A stretch of DNA of 39,662 nt from Helochares maculicollis (Eukaryota; Arthropoda; Insecta; Coleoptera; Hydrophilidae): contig JAWQRO010000406.1 of NCBI GenBank assembly GCA_033557835.1, positions 1-39,662 of the forward strand. Reading direction: 5' to 3'. Shown here one piece after another: positions 10,592-20,149 of the stretch. A program made the translations under genes and the position numbers. The notes beneath the pieces were generated by a model. That model saw only the letters and a program-made list of their open reading frames with translations, was not told the DNA's origin and made no database searches. Position 1 is the stretch's first letter. Every line of letters begins with the position of its first letter.

Positions 10592-11197
10592 CGGCAATGG
10601 CACGGCAACAGGTCCACCCGAATAAGACTAAATAAAACCAAGCGAAGAACAGAAGAAATAATAAAAATAAAGAGACATAACTGCTGCGGAGTATATGGCT
10701 TGTTTACAAACGAACAGTTTCAACGCCTTTTCATTTTATTTAATTGGGCAAGTTATGACTTTATGTACTACATGGCATACCAGAAGAGCTTGGTATTCTC
10801 TGCGGAGCTCATGGAACAACATGAGATGCTACGCCAGTCTATATTAGTACCTACAATCTGCGTAGGTACCACAGTTTGTAATGGTGTTGCCGCTAGCTTT
10901 TTTACTCTTCTTTTTGGTGGCTTACCCAAATCTCTAATACGTAATGCGCAGGGGATTTTAACGTTGACGTTAGTTTTGAAGATGTTGCAATGCGTGTTTA
11001 CGCTGTCGCAACATTTAATGATCTACTATGAGTACTTGAGGAGAATATATGCGGTACGTAGGATTTGTCGTTGGTTGTCAATTATGTTAAGTAACTTGAA
11101 AGTTTCTAATTTTAAAATAGCTTTTTATTTTCTACTTGTCGTTAGATTTGTTCCATACCAATTATTGTTCTATACGAAATATAGTACTTTTTTGTAA
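10592..11197 (+). CDS. Unidentified multi-pass membrane protein, probable exon
   Basis: The frame is open for about 200 codons, from just after a TAA at 10589 to a TAA at 11195-11197. This is the longest open stretch in the window. The first in-frame ATG is only at 10763, and an internal exon whose true edge lies between 10592 and 10691 is more likely than a gene start (AG candidates at 10609-10610 and 10689-10690). From 10673 the product reads RHNCCGVYG, then a mixed region, then hydrophobic segments ILVPTICVGTTVCNGVAASF (about 10844-10903) and a second around LTLTLVLKMLQCVFTLSQHL (about 10960-11019). A third hydrophobic segment around FYFLLVVRFVPYQLLFYT lies after a possible donor GCG|GTACGT (exon end 11053) and may be intronic. 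Composition and codon pattern look protein-like. The CCG-V-x-G phrase recalls tetraspanins, but the surrounding order does not fit that fold, so I do not assign it. It could also be a decayed gene. Confidence 0.4.
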   Translation, partial: RQWHGNRSTRIRLNKTKRRTEEIIKIKRHNCCGVYGLFTNEQFQRLFILFNWASYDFMYYMAYQKSLVFSAELMEQHEMLRQSILVPTICVGTTVCNGVAASFFTLLFGGLPKSLIRNAQGILTLTLVLKMLQCVFTLSQHLMIYYEYLRRIYAVRRICRWLSIMLSNLKVSNFKIAFYFLLVVRFVPYQLLFYTKYSTFL

Positions 11198-11199
11198 TT

Positions 11200-13855
11200 A
11201 CTAGCTGACATCTAACTTTTCTGTGTGCTTGTTTAGTTCAAACTGTTCCACCTGTGTACAGTATGGTTATGATCTAAAATTCACTAAGCGTAAGATTGAG
11301 GCTATTTAAGATAATGAGGCTCAATTAGTATTTATAAAGAATAATGGAATGAAGGTAGGGCAAATATAAGAATATTGACCGTATTTAAAAACTTGAATTT
11401 TCACTTTCATGACAAAACGTGTCAAAGTTGCTACCTAAAAGTGAGCAATTTTGAGATAAACCAAGATTAGATAAAGTAATCTTTTTATTCAATATTAAAG
11501 CAGTGTTTACCAACGTTTGGAAAAATATTTAATTTCAACTTATAAGTACATTATAGTTTATTCGAAATATTTAATCTTAAATTCAACAGGAAAAAAGCTA
11601 TTATAAATGATAATGAAGCCTTGCTCTTTCCAGGTATAGCTCCACAAAATTTCCAGAAATAAAAATCTACAAATCACAAATAGATAACGCAGGTTTGGTA
11701 GTATCACTGTATATTATTGTATAACATTAGAAAAATCAGATGATCCGCTCTTACGATGATTGAAGCTAACGCAATTACAAGCATTTTTATTTGCCAAGTA
11801 ACTGATATTTTATCAATTTTTATACAATTAGAGATAAAAAAATCGAAAGTATGATTTTCTCAGATTTATTTATTGAAAAGTATAATTTGCAATGAAAATC
11901 AATCGTACTTTTGTTAACAATTCAATTTTGAAGATAAAAATAATATGTCAGATAAATGCCGTACAATGGAACTGTAAAGGACAATATTTGTAAATAGTTA
12001 GCTATAAGAACGTTTACAAAGACCCAAAATGAACAATAGATTTGAAAATACAGAAAAATGTTACTGAGTCATTTATAAAAAAATATTTGAACTTAAATTA
12101 TTTCAAGACATAGAAATATTTTTTGAAGTCAAAACTTAAAAGCGCTTGATCGGGAAGCAGATCACTTTAAATGAATGTTGTATGTCCAAGATTCGATACT
12201 AACGAATAGAAACGCCCTGCTTTCAAAGTCAAAACAGGCAAAAATTTGCCCAAACGTTTATAGGAAAACTGTGAAATGATGACTAGCAACACGAATCTAA
12301 AAAGTACATTTTACAAAAAGGTAGGTGTAAAAGAAATACCGGGAAGATTAGGAGGTATAGTGTATAAAAATGTAAATTTTAATTGAGTATCACTTGATCG
12401 TCTTGACAGATGGTAAAACTAACGAGGCTCTTACCCACAGTAGATCCAGTAGATGTAATGTTCCATGTTGTTACAAGACAATAACGCGCTTGGCGTATAT
12501 TGGTCGGCGATGGCCTCAGAGAAGAAAAAAGCAACAATTTTAAATTGAACGACACTTGTATGAGCCGGCCTGAAATACGATATGTTTTGTTTTCAACGTA
12601 TAAAAGTTGGTAAGTTGATAGCGCTATATCTCAGCCGACGGATTCGAACCATAAAAATGTCTCGAGTTCAAAGAGGAGAAGAGGTGAAGAATTTAAAAAA
12701 AAGATTGACTGTCCGGTCGACCAGTGCGAATGCAGACTCTTCAATATTTTTGTTTTGTCTTTTATTTATCACAGAGGCGTACAAATATTCTACTGGGACA
12801 TCATTTAGGCAGTACCATCGATATCGATGTTTATTGGAAGGCTAAGGTATGTCCGCCGTGTGAAGTCTAAAATTCGAACACTTTCTAAATTAAAGTAAAG
12901 CTTTAACTATATAAAATATTTGGGAAAATTTTGAAATAAAGCCATTGCCAAAAGCGGCTCAAACATTAAGGAGTGATGTCAAATCTGAAGTCCATCAAGT
13001 TTATACAAAATTAAATTAACCCGTACAAATTGTAATATCATTCGAACTAATAGCCAGATAAATCTGAAATAATGCATTAATTCTACGAAAATATAGTTTC
13101 GGCCAGTTTTCCAAACGTTTTTCCTGTTGTATTATGATGCCAGAAAGTTTTTTACGAGGCAGGAAACTTACACTGAATATATCTGTAATATGAAGTAGTA
13201 TTTGATGATTTTAAGATTTTAAAAACACAAAAGTCAAACAGCGCCAAATTAAGCTGTGTACGACTTTAAACTGACAGTATTTCTACTTGCGAGCGGATCC
13301 TAAGTAAGCGAAGCAAAAATGTACTACATTTATTTTATATAAAGATGGACACTCGCAGCTATTATAGAAAATTCCAACAGTACATGCAATTTTGTAAATT
13401 GTTCATACCACGGCTTACTTAATATGCTACTTACATACCTATTTTGTATTTAGTTTCGTATTTTATTATTTACATGTTCTTCAAAGATTTGGGTCTACTC
13501 CAAAACAAATGTTTAAGTAAGTTTCTAAAAGATTTACTATTTTTGCTAAATAATCTTATAGTATTTAGAGGTACCGTTTTGAATATTATGTAAGCAATGT
13601 CCAACATTATAATGAACTAGCTTTACTCTGGCCTGACTTGGCTTCCTACCGCTGTTTTGAAACAAGTTCGTGTCTGGATAAGAAAGCAAACGCGCATATT
13701 GCACCTTTCAAACTAACGCTCATTTAAGCGCAATAAAAAATAAAATTTGAAAACAGTTAATCACACTCTAAAACGAATATTGTATTTAAATCTTTATGAA
13801 CAACCAAGTAAATGTGCCTAGATGGCTTTAGAGTTCACTTGTCTTCTTGTTTTAG
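11200..13855. other. No supported gene; one palindrome
   Basis: Mostly AT-rich. A slightly GC-richer patch at 12400-12850 holds an 87-codon plus frame (12582-12845) with no recognisable motif and a tRNA-like fragment that fails to fold. The perfect 14-bp palindrome CATCGATATCGATG sits at 12816-12829 and contains CGATA in both orientations. Confidence 0.3.
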
Positions 13856-13859
13856 TATT

Positions 13860-14150
13860 GTAACAAATACTTGCACTCCTCAAAATGGATTGCCTAAGTA
13901 TTTCAATATTTTCATACACAAATTCATTTGATTTGTGGAAATGTGATCACTCTGAGCTTGCCAGACATTTTTTATATACTAAAGTTCCAACATTTTGTAG
14001 GTGTCTGGAAATTTATATCGAATCAATCGGGAACATTTGCCAATCTCCTAAATTGTCCAGATTTATGGTCTATTGAGAGATTGGGGGCTTAGTGAAGAGA
14101 AAAGCGAAGTACTAGCAGGATCTGAAAATATAAAAGGCTAAAAAAATAAC
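13860..14150 (+). mobile_element. Tc1-like transposase C-terminal remnant
   Basis: Across two frames the plus strand gives HSELARHFL (about 13947-13974), then NCPDLWSIERLGA (14053-14092, last residues before a TAG) and, in the neighbouring frame, GLVKRKAKY (about 14086-14112). Tc1-family transposases carry an H-T-S/A-x-x-x-x-x-F/W segment after the second catalytic Asp and then S-P-D-L-N-P-I-E-x-L-W-x-x-V-K-R. The third catalytic residue is the Glu of that motif, and it is still visible here in SIERL. The match order and spacing are right, but stops and frameshifts interrupt it and the N-terminal half is missing. No terminal inverted repeats were recognised. The open frame at 13885-14076 is only part of this relic. 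Confidence 0.5.
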
Positions 14151-14830
14151 GATAACCTAAGCTTAATGATTAAAACCCGTGCTAGGAAGCTCTATCATAA
14201 GTTTTGACGTGATTTTCTGTGTGGCAATGGACCATGAAGTTTTTGTTTTGAACAACTTTAAAGAGCTGCCAGATTTAAACTACTACACGAAATATTTCAT
14301 GTGGGTGTATTTCGTAAATTTAGAACTGTCCACATGAGACACTTGCTCTGCCAATCCAAGGAAGAAAATTGTATCACAACAGACTCAATAAAGCAAAACT
14401 GTTACCTCAAGAAGTGCTTAAAAAAGTGATTGTTCTCATTTAAACGAAGTCACAACATTTAACCATTATTTTGGCTTGACGTAGCTACTTGCTGCTGTGC
14501 TAAAGATGTTTTGCCTTAGTATAAGAAGCAAAGCGGCAACACCGTAAGAATTGTTACGTTCTCTCAATTAATGCTAACTTAAGCACAGTCAAATTTAAAA
14601 TTAGGTATTAATGCTTTATGCCTTGTCTTAGATGTCCCAATTTGATCGCTGATAATCTTTAAGCCTTATGGAGATGAAGCACGGTTTTAAAAGTACAGCG
14701 AACGAGAAATTGATGAGTTGCACAAGTTTTTTCTCAATCGTCAAAAACAACGCGATAAAATAATAGGAAATAGGCTGATTTACCAAAGACTATTTTTTGA
14801 AAAATTCTTTCAATTTACTCATAAAAATAA
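14151..14830. other. No supported gene
   Basis: Moderately AT-rich. Scattered short frames, for example near 14220-14340, have no domain, start context or splice pair that I could support. It lies between the Tc1-like remnant and the minus-strand exon candidate. Confidence 0.3.
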
Positions 14831-14916
14831 TTAAATTGTTAAAATGATTGATTGAAAGGAACACCTTTTGTTAACCAATACAGTTCTAAGTAAATAAAAT
14901 AGTTGAAAAATCTTAC

Positions 14917-15136
14917 CATGGCTCGCAACGCTTCCATAAGGTGAATGCATACTTTGGTGGTAATACCTCGCAGCCCGTTGAGAGCCCGCAGGGTCCAAAA
15001 AGAAGGCACCCATATGCTCGGCCACACTACTGTTGATATCCGAATTACCCGAATCAATAGCATTTTGGGCAGGGCTGGCAGACGTCCCCGTTCTAGGGGA
15101 TTCGTACCACCTGCCAACAGCCGACTCATTCGCCAT
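14917..15136 (-). CDS. Candidate exon of an unidentified regulator-like protein
   Basis: The minus strand is open from an ATG at 15136-15134 (MANESAVGRWYE...) to a strong donor CATG|GTAAGA (exon end 14917). This gives a 220-nt exon of 73 codons plus one base. Just upstream, CAACTAAC could serve as a branch point and GGAG as a weak 3' splice site, so the ATG may be a start or an internal Met. The peptide is rich in Ser, Ala, Gly, Asn, Tyr and His, with SGNSDINSS and MHSPYGSVASHG. This is a composition common in the unstructured N-terminal parts of insect developmental transcription factors. There is no DNA-binding domain in the exon and I do not recognise the gene. After the donor the sequence turns AT-rich at once. 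The complementary frame 14945-15157 (+) looks like its shadow. Confidence 0.45.
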
Positions 15137-15172
15137 CTCCATAATCATTTAGGTTAGTTGATTTTTGATCAG

Positions 15173-15390
15173 GCACAACACACAAAAGTCAATACTATCC
15201 TAGAGCACTATGTTAAAGACTTCGCGATAAATGTTGATCACAATCCCGGGAAAATGAGCGCGCTAAACTATCTTTGGTACGATTTCCATAGTTGGTTGTG
15301 GCAAGAGCGGGATTCACAGGTTTGGTTGGCCGTTACAGATGAGCCGAGCCGCTTGCTTGATTACGGTCCATACGGTGGTTATCTGAAAAG
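15173..15390 (+). CDS. Candidate exon of unknown protein, with possible GC donor
   Basis: A plus-strand frame open from 15158 to 15475 is bounded by a good acceptor (GTTGATTTTTGATCAG, exon from 15173) and by AAAAG|GCAAGT, which fits the rare GC-AG donor consensus (exon end 15390). An alternative end is GGCAA|GTAAAA three to four bases on. The 218-nt exon encodes 72 codons plus two bases, with HNPGKMSALNYLWYDFHSWL, then WLAVTDEPSRLL and DYGPYGGYLKR. Residue use (Trp, Tyr, Asp, Gly, few Lys/Asn/Ile) is unlike random AT-rich frames. The minus strand across the same bases is broken by stops in all three frames. I do not recognise the family. It begins only 36 bp from the minus-strand exon candidate, so two genes would have to overlap or interleave here. 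Confidence 0.4.
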
Positions 15391-15479
15391 GCAAGTAAAA
15401 TTGATTATCGAAACGGAATTTCTTATCACATTAATCGCTATCGGTGCAGATTTGAAACATTTTAGTTCTATTTAATGTT

Positions 15480-16435
15480 TGATTAAAAATTTGATAAAAA
15501 TGTTTATTCTTATATTGCTAAACTTCGTTTGTTTGATCTTGCCCAATACATAAATATTTAATTTACTAAATAAATGTTAGGCAAGAGAATCATGTCTAAG
15601 ACTTGCATATAGATTGTTTGATGTTATATATGACCTTTTAAAACATTATAATGTTGAATGGGTTAGACATTCAACGAGCCCCCATAAGCCATTAAAAACA
15701 CTACAAGTATAAAACTAAAGTTTCAGAGTTGCTGCAGTAGCTCTATACGCATAAACTAAAATCGGTTTATTTGTTTGCCTAACGACTAAATGGACCAACT
15801 TTCAAAATCAACGTATTTCACTCAAATACTACCAGTCACTGTTACAAGTGGCAATTCTTCAAAAATGAGACTACTAACTACAACCTGTCAATTCGAGTTT
15901 AAAATCAAACACTTGACTAATTAAACGATTTTATCAATTTATCTATGTCGTACAAATACTGAAATAATATATTCACACACCTATTTAGATTTAAGTAAAT
16001 TACAACAATTGACTATCTGAAATTATTTGAACAGATTCAAATTAACTTTATCTATAATACAATGAAAATATCTTTATCTACAAGTGTATTCTAATTATGA
16101 TCATGAAACGCAAACGAGCTGGAAGGGCTTCCAAAATGTTGTAATGATTTCGTAAATGCATTTGGGTGCATATTATAAGAAATAAATAAAAGGATAATAC
16201 AACGGAAACAAATAACCATCGTAAATAGGTGGCAGCGCTCAACGGTTTCTCTCATGTCTGCCGAAGATAATCTGTGTTTATTCTGATGCAAATTCAATGG
16301 AAACGTGATAAAAAATTTGCGTTTTCATCCATACAAGAAAACAAAATTGTTTACTTATTTACTAGATTTATTAATAGAACTTTTGAATAAAATCACAATA
16401 CGTCTTTGTGTCCCGCAAAAATGTCACAGCACTTG
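15480..16435. other. No supported gene; one perfect short hairpin
   Basis: AT-rich. At 15653-15675, GTTGAATG and CATTCAAC form a perfect 8-bp stem around a 7-nt loop. The preceding AATGTTGAATGG also matches the start of the dispersed hairpin block at 7911-7922, so this could be a very diverged relative. The 68-codon minus frame at 16091-16297 has no motif. Confidence 0.3.
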
Positions 16436-16439
16436 TAAA

Positions 16440-16580
16440 ATTTTTATCGATTTCTTTTCTGCCTTATCGCAATCAAATGATTGATTTTTATTTATTTTTA
16501 AAAACCTCAACGGTGATAACATCAAGTTTTAATTAATAACTATATTTTTTATCGATAAGCTACTTGTATTTCGATATTTT
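16440..16580. promoter_or_regulatory. CGATA cluster with a perfect DRE-type site
   Basis: TATCGATA at 16550-16557 is an exact match to the Drosophila DRE/BEAF-32 core. TATCGAT occurs near 16444 and TCGATA near 16571. Three CGATA-type words within about 130 bp is the arrangement known for BEAF-32 boundary sites and DREF-driven promoters. No gene start is visible beside it, and such words can occur by chance in AT-rich DNA. Confidence 0.25.
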
Positions 16581-17640
16581 TCAAGAATTGAATTGAATCA
16601 TGTAACATTTTTCCCGCAGATTAGATTACGGCTGACTTCGTTGTTTGTTTTATGTATCTATCTAAAAGCGTTTTTTCGTTTGAACTTTTGTTCAGCTGCA
16701 TTGAAAACTTATTTCGTGGCGAACTCGAATTAATTGAAGCATAATGAAAAATTGCTCGGAACTTTGAATTATTTCCTGCTAAATAATTTTCTTCCAATTG
16801 ATTTAAGTAAAATTTGTTTTTAGCAAAAGTAATTCAGCAAAATTAGTTTTACTCTAATTATTTTCGAAAAATTAATTAGGAAAACATAGTTTCCTAAACA
16901 AATTCATTTAATTTTCAAAAAATTGTAGAAAATATAAACCGCTCGCACGTATTCTTTATTACTATGCATAGTGTCCAACAAAAACTTCCAAAATTCCCAT
17001 AATTTGCAGTTGGATAAAAACGTAAGGCAATTAAAAATCATGTAGCTATGTATTCCTAAGCTTATACGACAATTCAAAATTACAATCTAGATATCCAGCT
17101 CTGGACAAATAATACAATTACAACATTAAAAATACATTATTATTGCAGCAACAAATAATTTGAAAGTACATTAAAACTAACTTACAATGTAATTATATTT
17201 AATATGGGACAACCATATGCCCTCAAGTTCATGTACAAATCCCTTTCTTGCCCCATGATATTAGAACAACTAAATCAATTTTATATGGCATAATTGCTCC
17301 TCATAAAATATGCAAAAGCATTTTCCCCGATTATTATCAACTGATGTTCTCTACAAACAAAATCGAATGTAATGCCGAATAATGGATTTATTTAAAGCAT
17401 TTCCCAATCAAGTCAGTAAAACAGTTCACTATCCAATCTGCTTCACGACATTAAACACCGATTTATTTCAGGTACTCTGTACTATCATAGGCCGCGACAC
17501 GATACTACCGCCAAAATTCGGTAACGAATATCATTACAAAATAAGTCATTTGTACGTGTTATCATCACAGAAATATTCAAAACCGCAGATAAAATCAAGA
17601 ACCCATTCAACATGCGAAAATACATTCCGGTGCCAAATTT
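16581..17640. other. No supported gene
   Basis: AT-rich and rich in AATTA-type words around 16720-16930. The 86-codon plus frame at 17382-17642 is open into the GC-richer island that follows, but it has no recognisable domain and no convincing splice pair. Confidence 0.3.
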
Positions 17641-18160
17641 GAAATAGATTTCGAGATACCATCTATCTCCGGCGAGGCGCTATGGCTTATCGCCTCCTCT
17701 GATCGAACTTAACGCCCCATTCATCGCGGACTGCACATCTAGCGCGCGACAATTGCACACGAATCCCAAAATATTGCCATATAAAAAAAACACTCACCAC
17801 AACGCAAGAAGAAAAATCCTTAAAGCAAATGAATACAGAAGAACACAACACGTATCACAGTTTTAAAGGGCCAAAAACCAAACTAAATAAACACAACACT
17901 ATCGTTTAAAACGGTCGTTTTGTCTTTCTCAATGTTTTTTTTTTCTACACCATGTTTGGGTCCTGATACGATTAACCACAGAACGGTACAGTCACATACG
18001 CTATCACGGTCGAACTAAAATTTAACTCGTATCCGTTTGTAACGTTACCCTTGGCAACCGGTTTCGGCTGCGTTCGGCAATAACCGGTCACGGCTCAGCC
18101 CTCATTCGCCCAAACGCCTCCGGTAGGCGTTCCCGGTCCCTTAAAGGTGTGGCCTTTCCA
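17641..18160. promoter_or_regulatory. GC-richer island with two Grainyhead-type sites
   Basis: AACCGGTT at 18056-18063 is the exact palindromic Grainyhead consensus, and AACCGGTC at 18082-18089 follows 26 bp later, both in the GC-richest part of the island. Further CCGGT words lie at about 18118 and 18133. The 5' half (17660-17780) is GC-richer too, including CTATCTCCGGCGAGGCGC, but holds no coding frame. Paired Grh sites are typical of epidermal or developmental enhancers in flies. The function here is inferred. Confidence 0.35.
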
Positions 18161-18790
18161 AGAAGACGTTCAATTTTGATGTATATATTGAGTTTTACTA
18201 CGTTTTTGTTCGCGTTTTCTTATTTTACACATTTATCCCGAACAGAACAAGCTTATATTTTTCTGCAAACTCCTTGGCCAACTTGGTATGAAGCCGTTGC
18301 TGGAGAAACAACTCGGAATTTGAACTCAGACCGGCCTATAATTCAACCCGGCATCTAATGCCCCTGGGTTAGCTTTTAATTTTGGTTTTTATTTTACAAT
18401 TTACATGATAAAGTGTGTGTAATACCTTCGCGAGCGAAACTTCGGGCTGGAGTATTTTGAATCTGGTTCTTTTTGTAAGTCGGGATTGCCGAGGAGGGAG
18501 ATCCTCCAATCAGATAAGGCCGCTAACAAAACACTACTATTTGACAAAATGGCGACCACAAATCAACAGGCCACGCCTGTTTAACGATTGGCTGGTCCCC
18601 TTTTTCATTCTGGTGTCGCGTATTGGTTCGCTTTCGATTGTTTTCTTTTTATCCCTGGACCGATTCCTCTCCTGCAGATGATCTGTCTTGTATTCTGTGT
18701 TCGGCTGTGTGTGAATTTTATGAACGTCAAATTTTCGTAATTGCTAAGATACGACGTGGTATGCTGATTTTTATCTAGTTGATGTTATGA
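18161..18790. other. Open frames without support
   Basis: Two plus-strand frames (18149-18358 and 18415-18681) continue from the GC-richer island. Their predicted peptides show no domain, repeated motif or splice context, and I treat them as chance frames in less AT-rich DNA. Confidence 0.3.
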
Positions 18791-18792
18791 AC

Positions 18793-18870
18793 TCTCTCTT
18801 TCGACCCCCTCCCTCTCTCTCTCTCTGTTCTCCACAGATTTACATTAGTTTGTTGCCTTTTATTGAGAAG
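18793..18870 (+). other. Strong 3' splice site and possible 33-nt microexon
   Basis: A pure pyrimidine run of CT repeats ends in GTTCTCCACAG (18827-18837), one of the best 3' splice sites in the window. Thirty-three bases later GAGAAG|GTCAGTG could be a donor, so 18838-18870 would be a 33-nt exon that keeps frame (IYISLLPFIEK in the frame open on both sides). The donor has C at position +3, which is uncommon. The CT run is also a potential GAGA-factor target, so the signal may not be a splice site at all. Confidence 0.25.
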
Positions 18871-19434
18871 GTCAGTGTTCTTTTAGCTGAAATTCTGACC
18901 GCCACAAGCTCAGCTGTTCACACAAATAGGCCAGCCAAGCGTCATCGTTGTGATATGCGATATTACATGAACAAATTTAAATGTGATTCGCCAAAAAAAT
19001 TTGCTAGGAACTATATCAATTGAAATTTGGAATTGAAATATGGTTGTATTATTTGATTTGTTATTAGATTTATGTTTTAATGCTGGGATATAGCACTTGG
19101 ATTCAGCTGCATAATCGAATTTTTGCTTTGAAATTTGGTTTGGGCTTTCGCAGTTTATACTTTAATACTTGTTTTTGACTGAAAGCAGCGTCGAAGCTTC
19201 GTTACATTTTTAATATTAGCTTCTCAATCCGCGCATTTTCTTGCTTTTGAAGCTATTTTCAGTGTCAATGGCTATTGCGCAATATAATCAAAAGCGTAAT
19301 TGATTTATCAACCGCTTCCGGCGCGTGTACAGTGCAGATTCTTTCATCAATCCTCCATGATATTAGCTACATTGATCTTGATTTCTAAGTTTTGATAAGA
19401 ATGTATTGAGTAAATTTAGTGGTGCTTATGATGA
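18871..19434. other. No supported gene
   Basis: An open plus-strand tail to 19023 follows the possible microexon and has no motif. The remainder is AT-rich and unremarkable. Confidence 0.3.
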
Positions 19435-20050
19435 AATCCATTCTCTGATTTAATGTTAATACTCCCTCTATCTCATATTAATAGCATCAAGTAAACATTT
19501 TTACTGGAATTTTAAACTGATGCAGTTCTAAGTTTCAGCTTAGGTAAAAATTGCTGCATTATATTTGTTTTAAAAATTAAATTTACTAAGCTAAAAGATA
19601 TTTAGCCAGAGGAATAAAATACATTGTTTATTGTCTGATTGTAATATGAAACTTGCATATATTTAGAGGAAGGCTTAAGCTAACTCCATTTTCTGTTTTA
19701 ATATTAATACTCCATCTGCCTCATATGGACGCAGGAAGCGAACATTTTTACTGGAATTATTCGCTGTTGCAGTTGTACGTTACAGTTTGGGTCAAGATAG
19801 CTGCATAATGTCTGATGTAAAGACCAAATTTACTAAGTTAATAGATTTTTGGTAGCAAGTCAACATTTCCATTAGAATTATTCACTAATGCAGTTGTAAG
19901 TTACTGTTTAGATTGAAATTGATGCATTATATTTTATATAACCGTTACAGTTTTGATTAGAATACAAATAAATTTGCTATAATATAACTTGGATAAACTT
20001 TGTTGAGTGTTTGAGTGTTCTCTGATTTAGTATTAACCTTTTACACCTAA
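19435..20050 (+). repeat. Degenerate long-period tandem repeat A
   Basis: CTCTGATTTAATGTTAATAC then TCC near 19443 recurs as TTCTGTTTTAATATTAATAC near 19690, and more weakly as TCTCTGATTTAGTATTAACC near 20019. A second landmark, AACATTTTTACTGGAATT, occurs near 19494 and 19741, and as CAACATTTCCATTAGAATT near 19861. A third, GATGCAGTTCTAAGTTTCAG near 19520, has relatives GTTGCAGTTGTACGTTACAG and ATGCAGTTGTAAGTTACTG. Periods of about 248, 120 and 330 bp show an old array with internal deletions. Confidence 0.6.
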
Positions 20051-20149
20051 GAAATTTTTGGCACAGGTGAACCAATAACTCGAAATTGATAATACCGTAA
20101 TTTGTGTTTGTGAACTAATCTGTTTTATATTTTACATTTCGCAGCAGTA

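Noticed and set aside
10673..10700. NCCGVYG as evidence for a tetraspanin
   Set aside because: In tetraspanins the CCG motif lies in the large extracellular loop followed by only one transmembrane segment. Here two or three hydrophobic segments follow and other family cysteines are absent.
12620..12660. T-loop-like word GATTCGAACC suggesting a tRNA on the minus strand
   Set aside because: The flanking bases do not form a T-stem with correct pairing, and no D-arm, anticodon arm or acceptor stem can be built around it. A similar word near 5852 fails in the same way.
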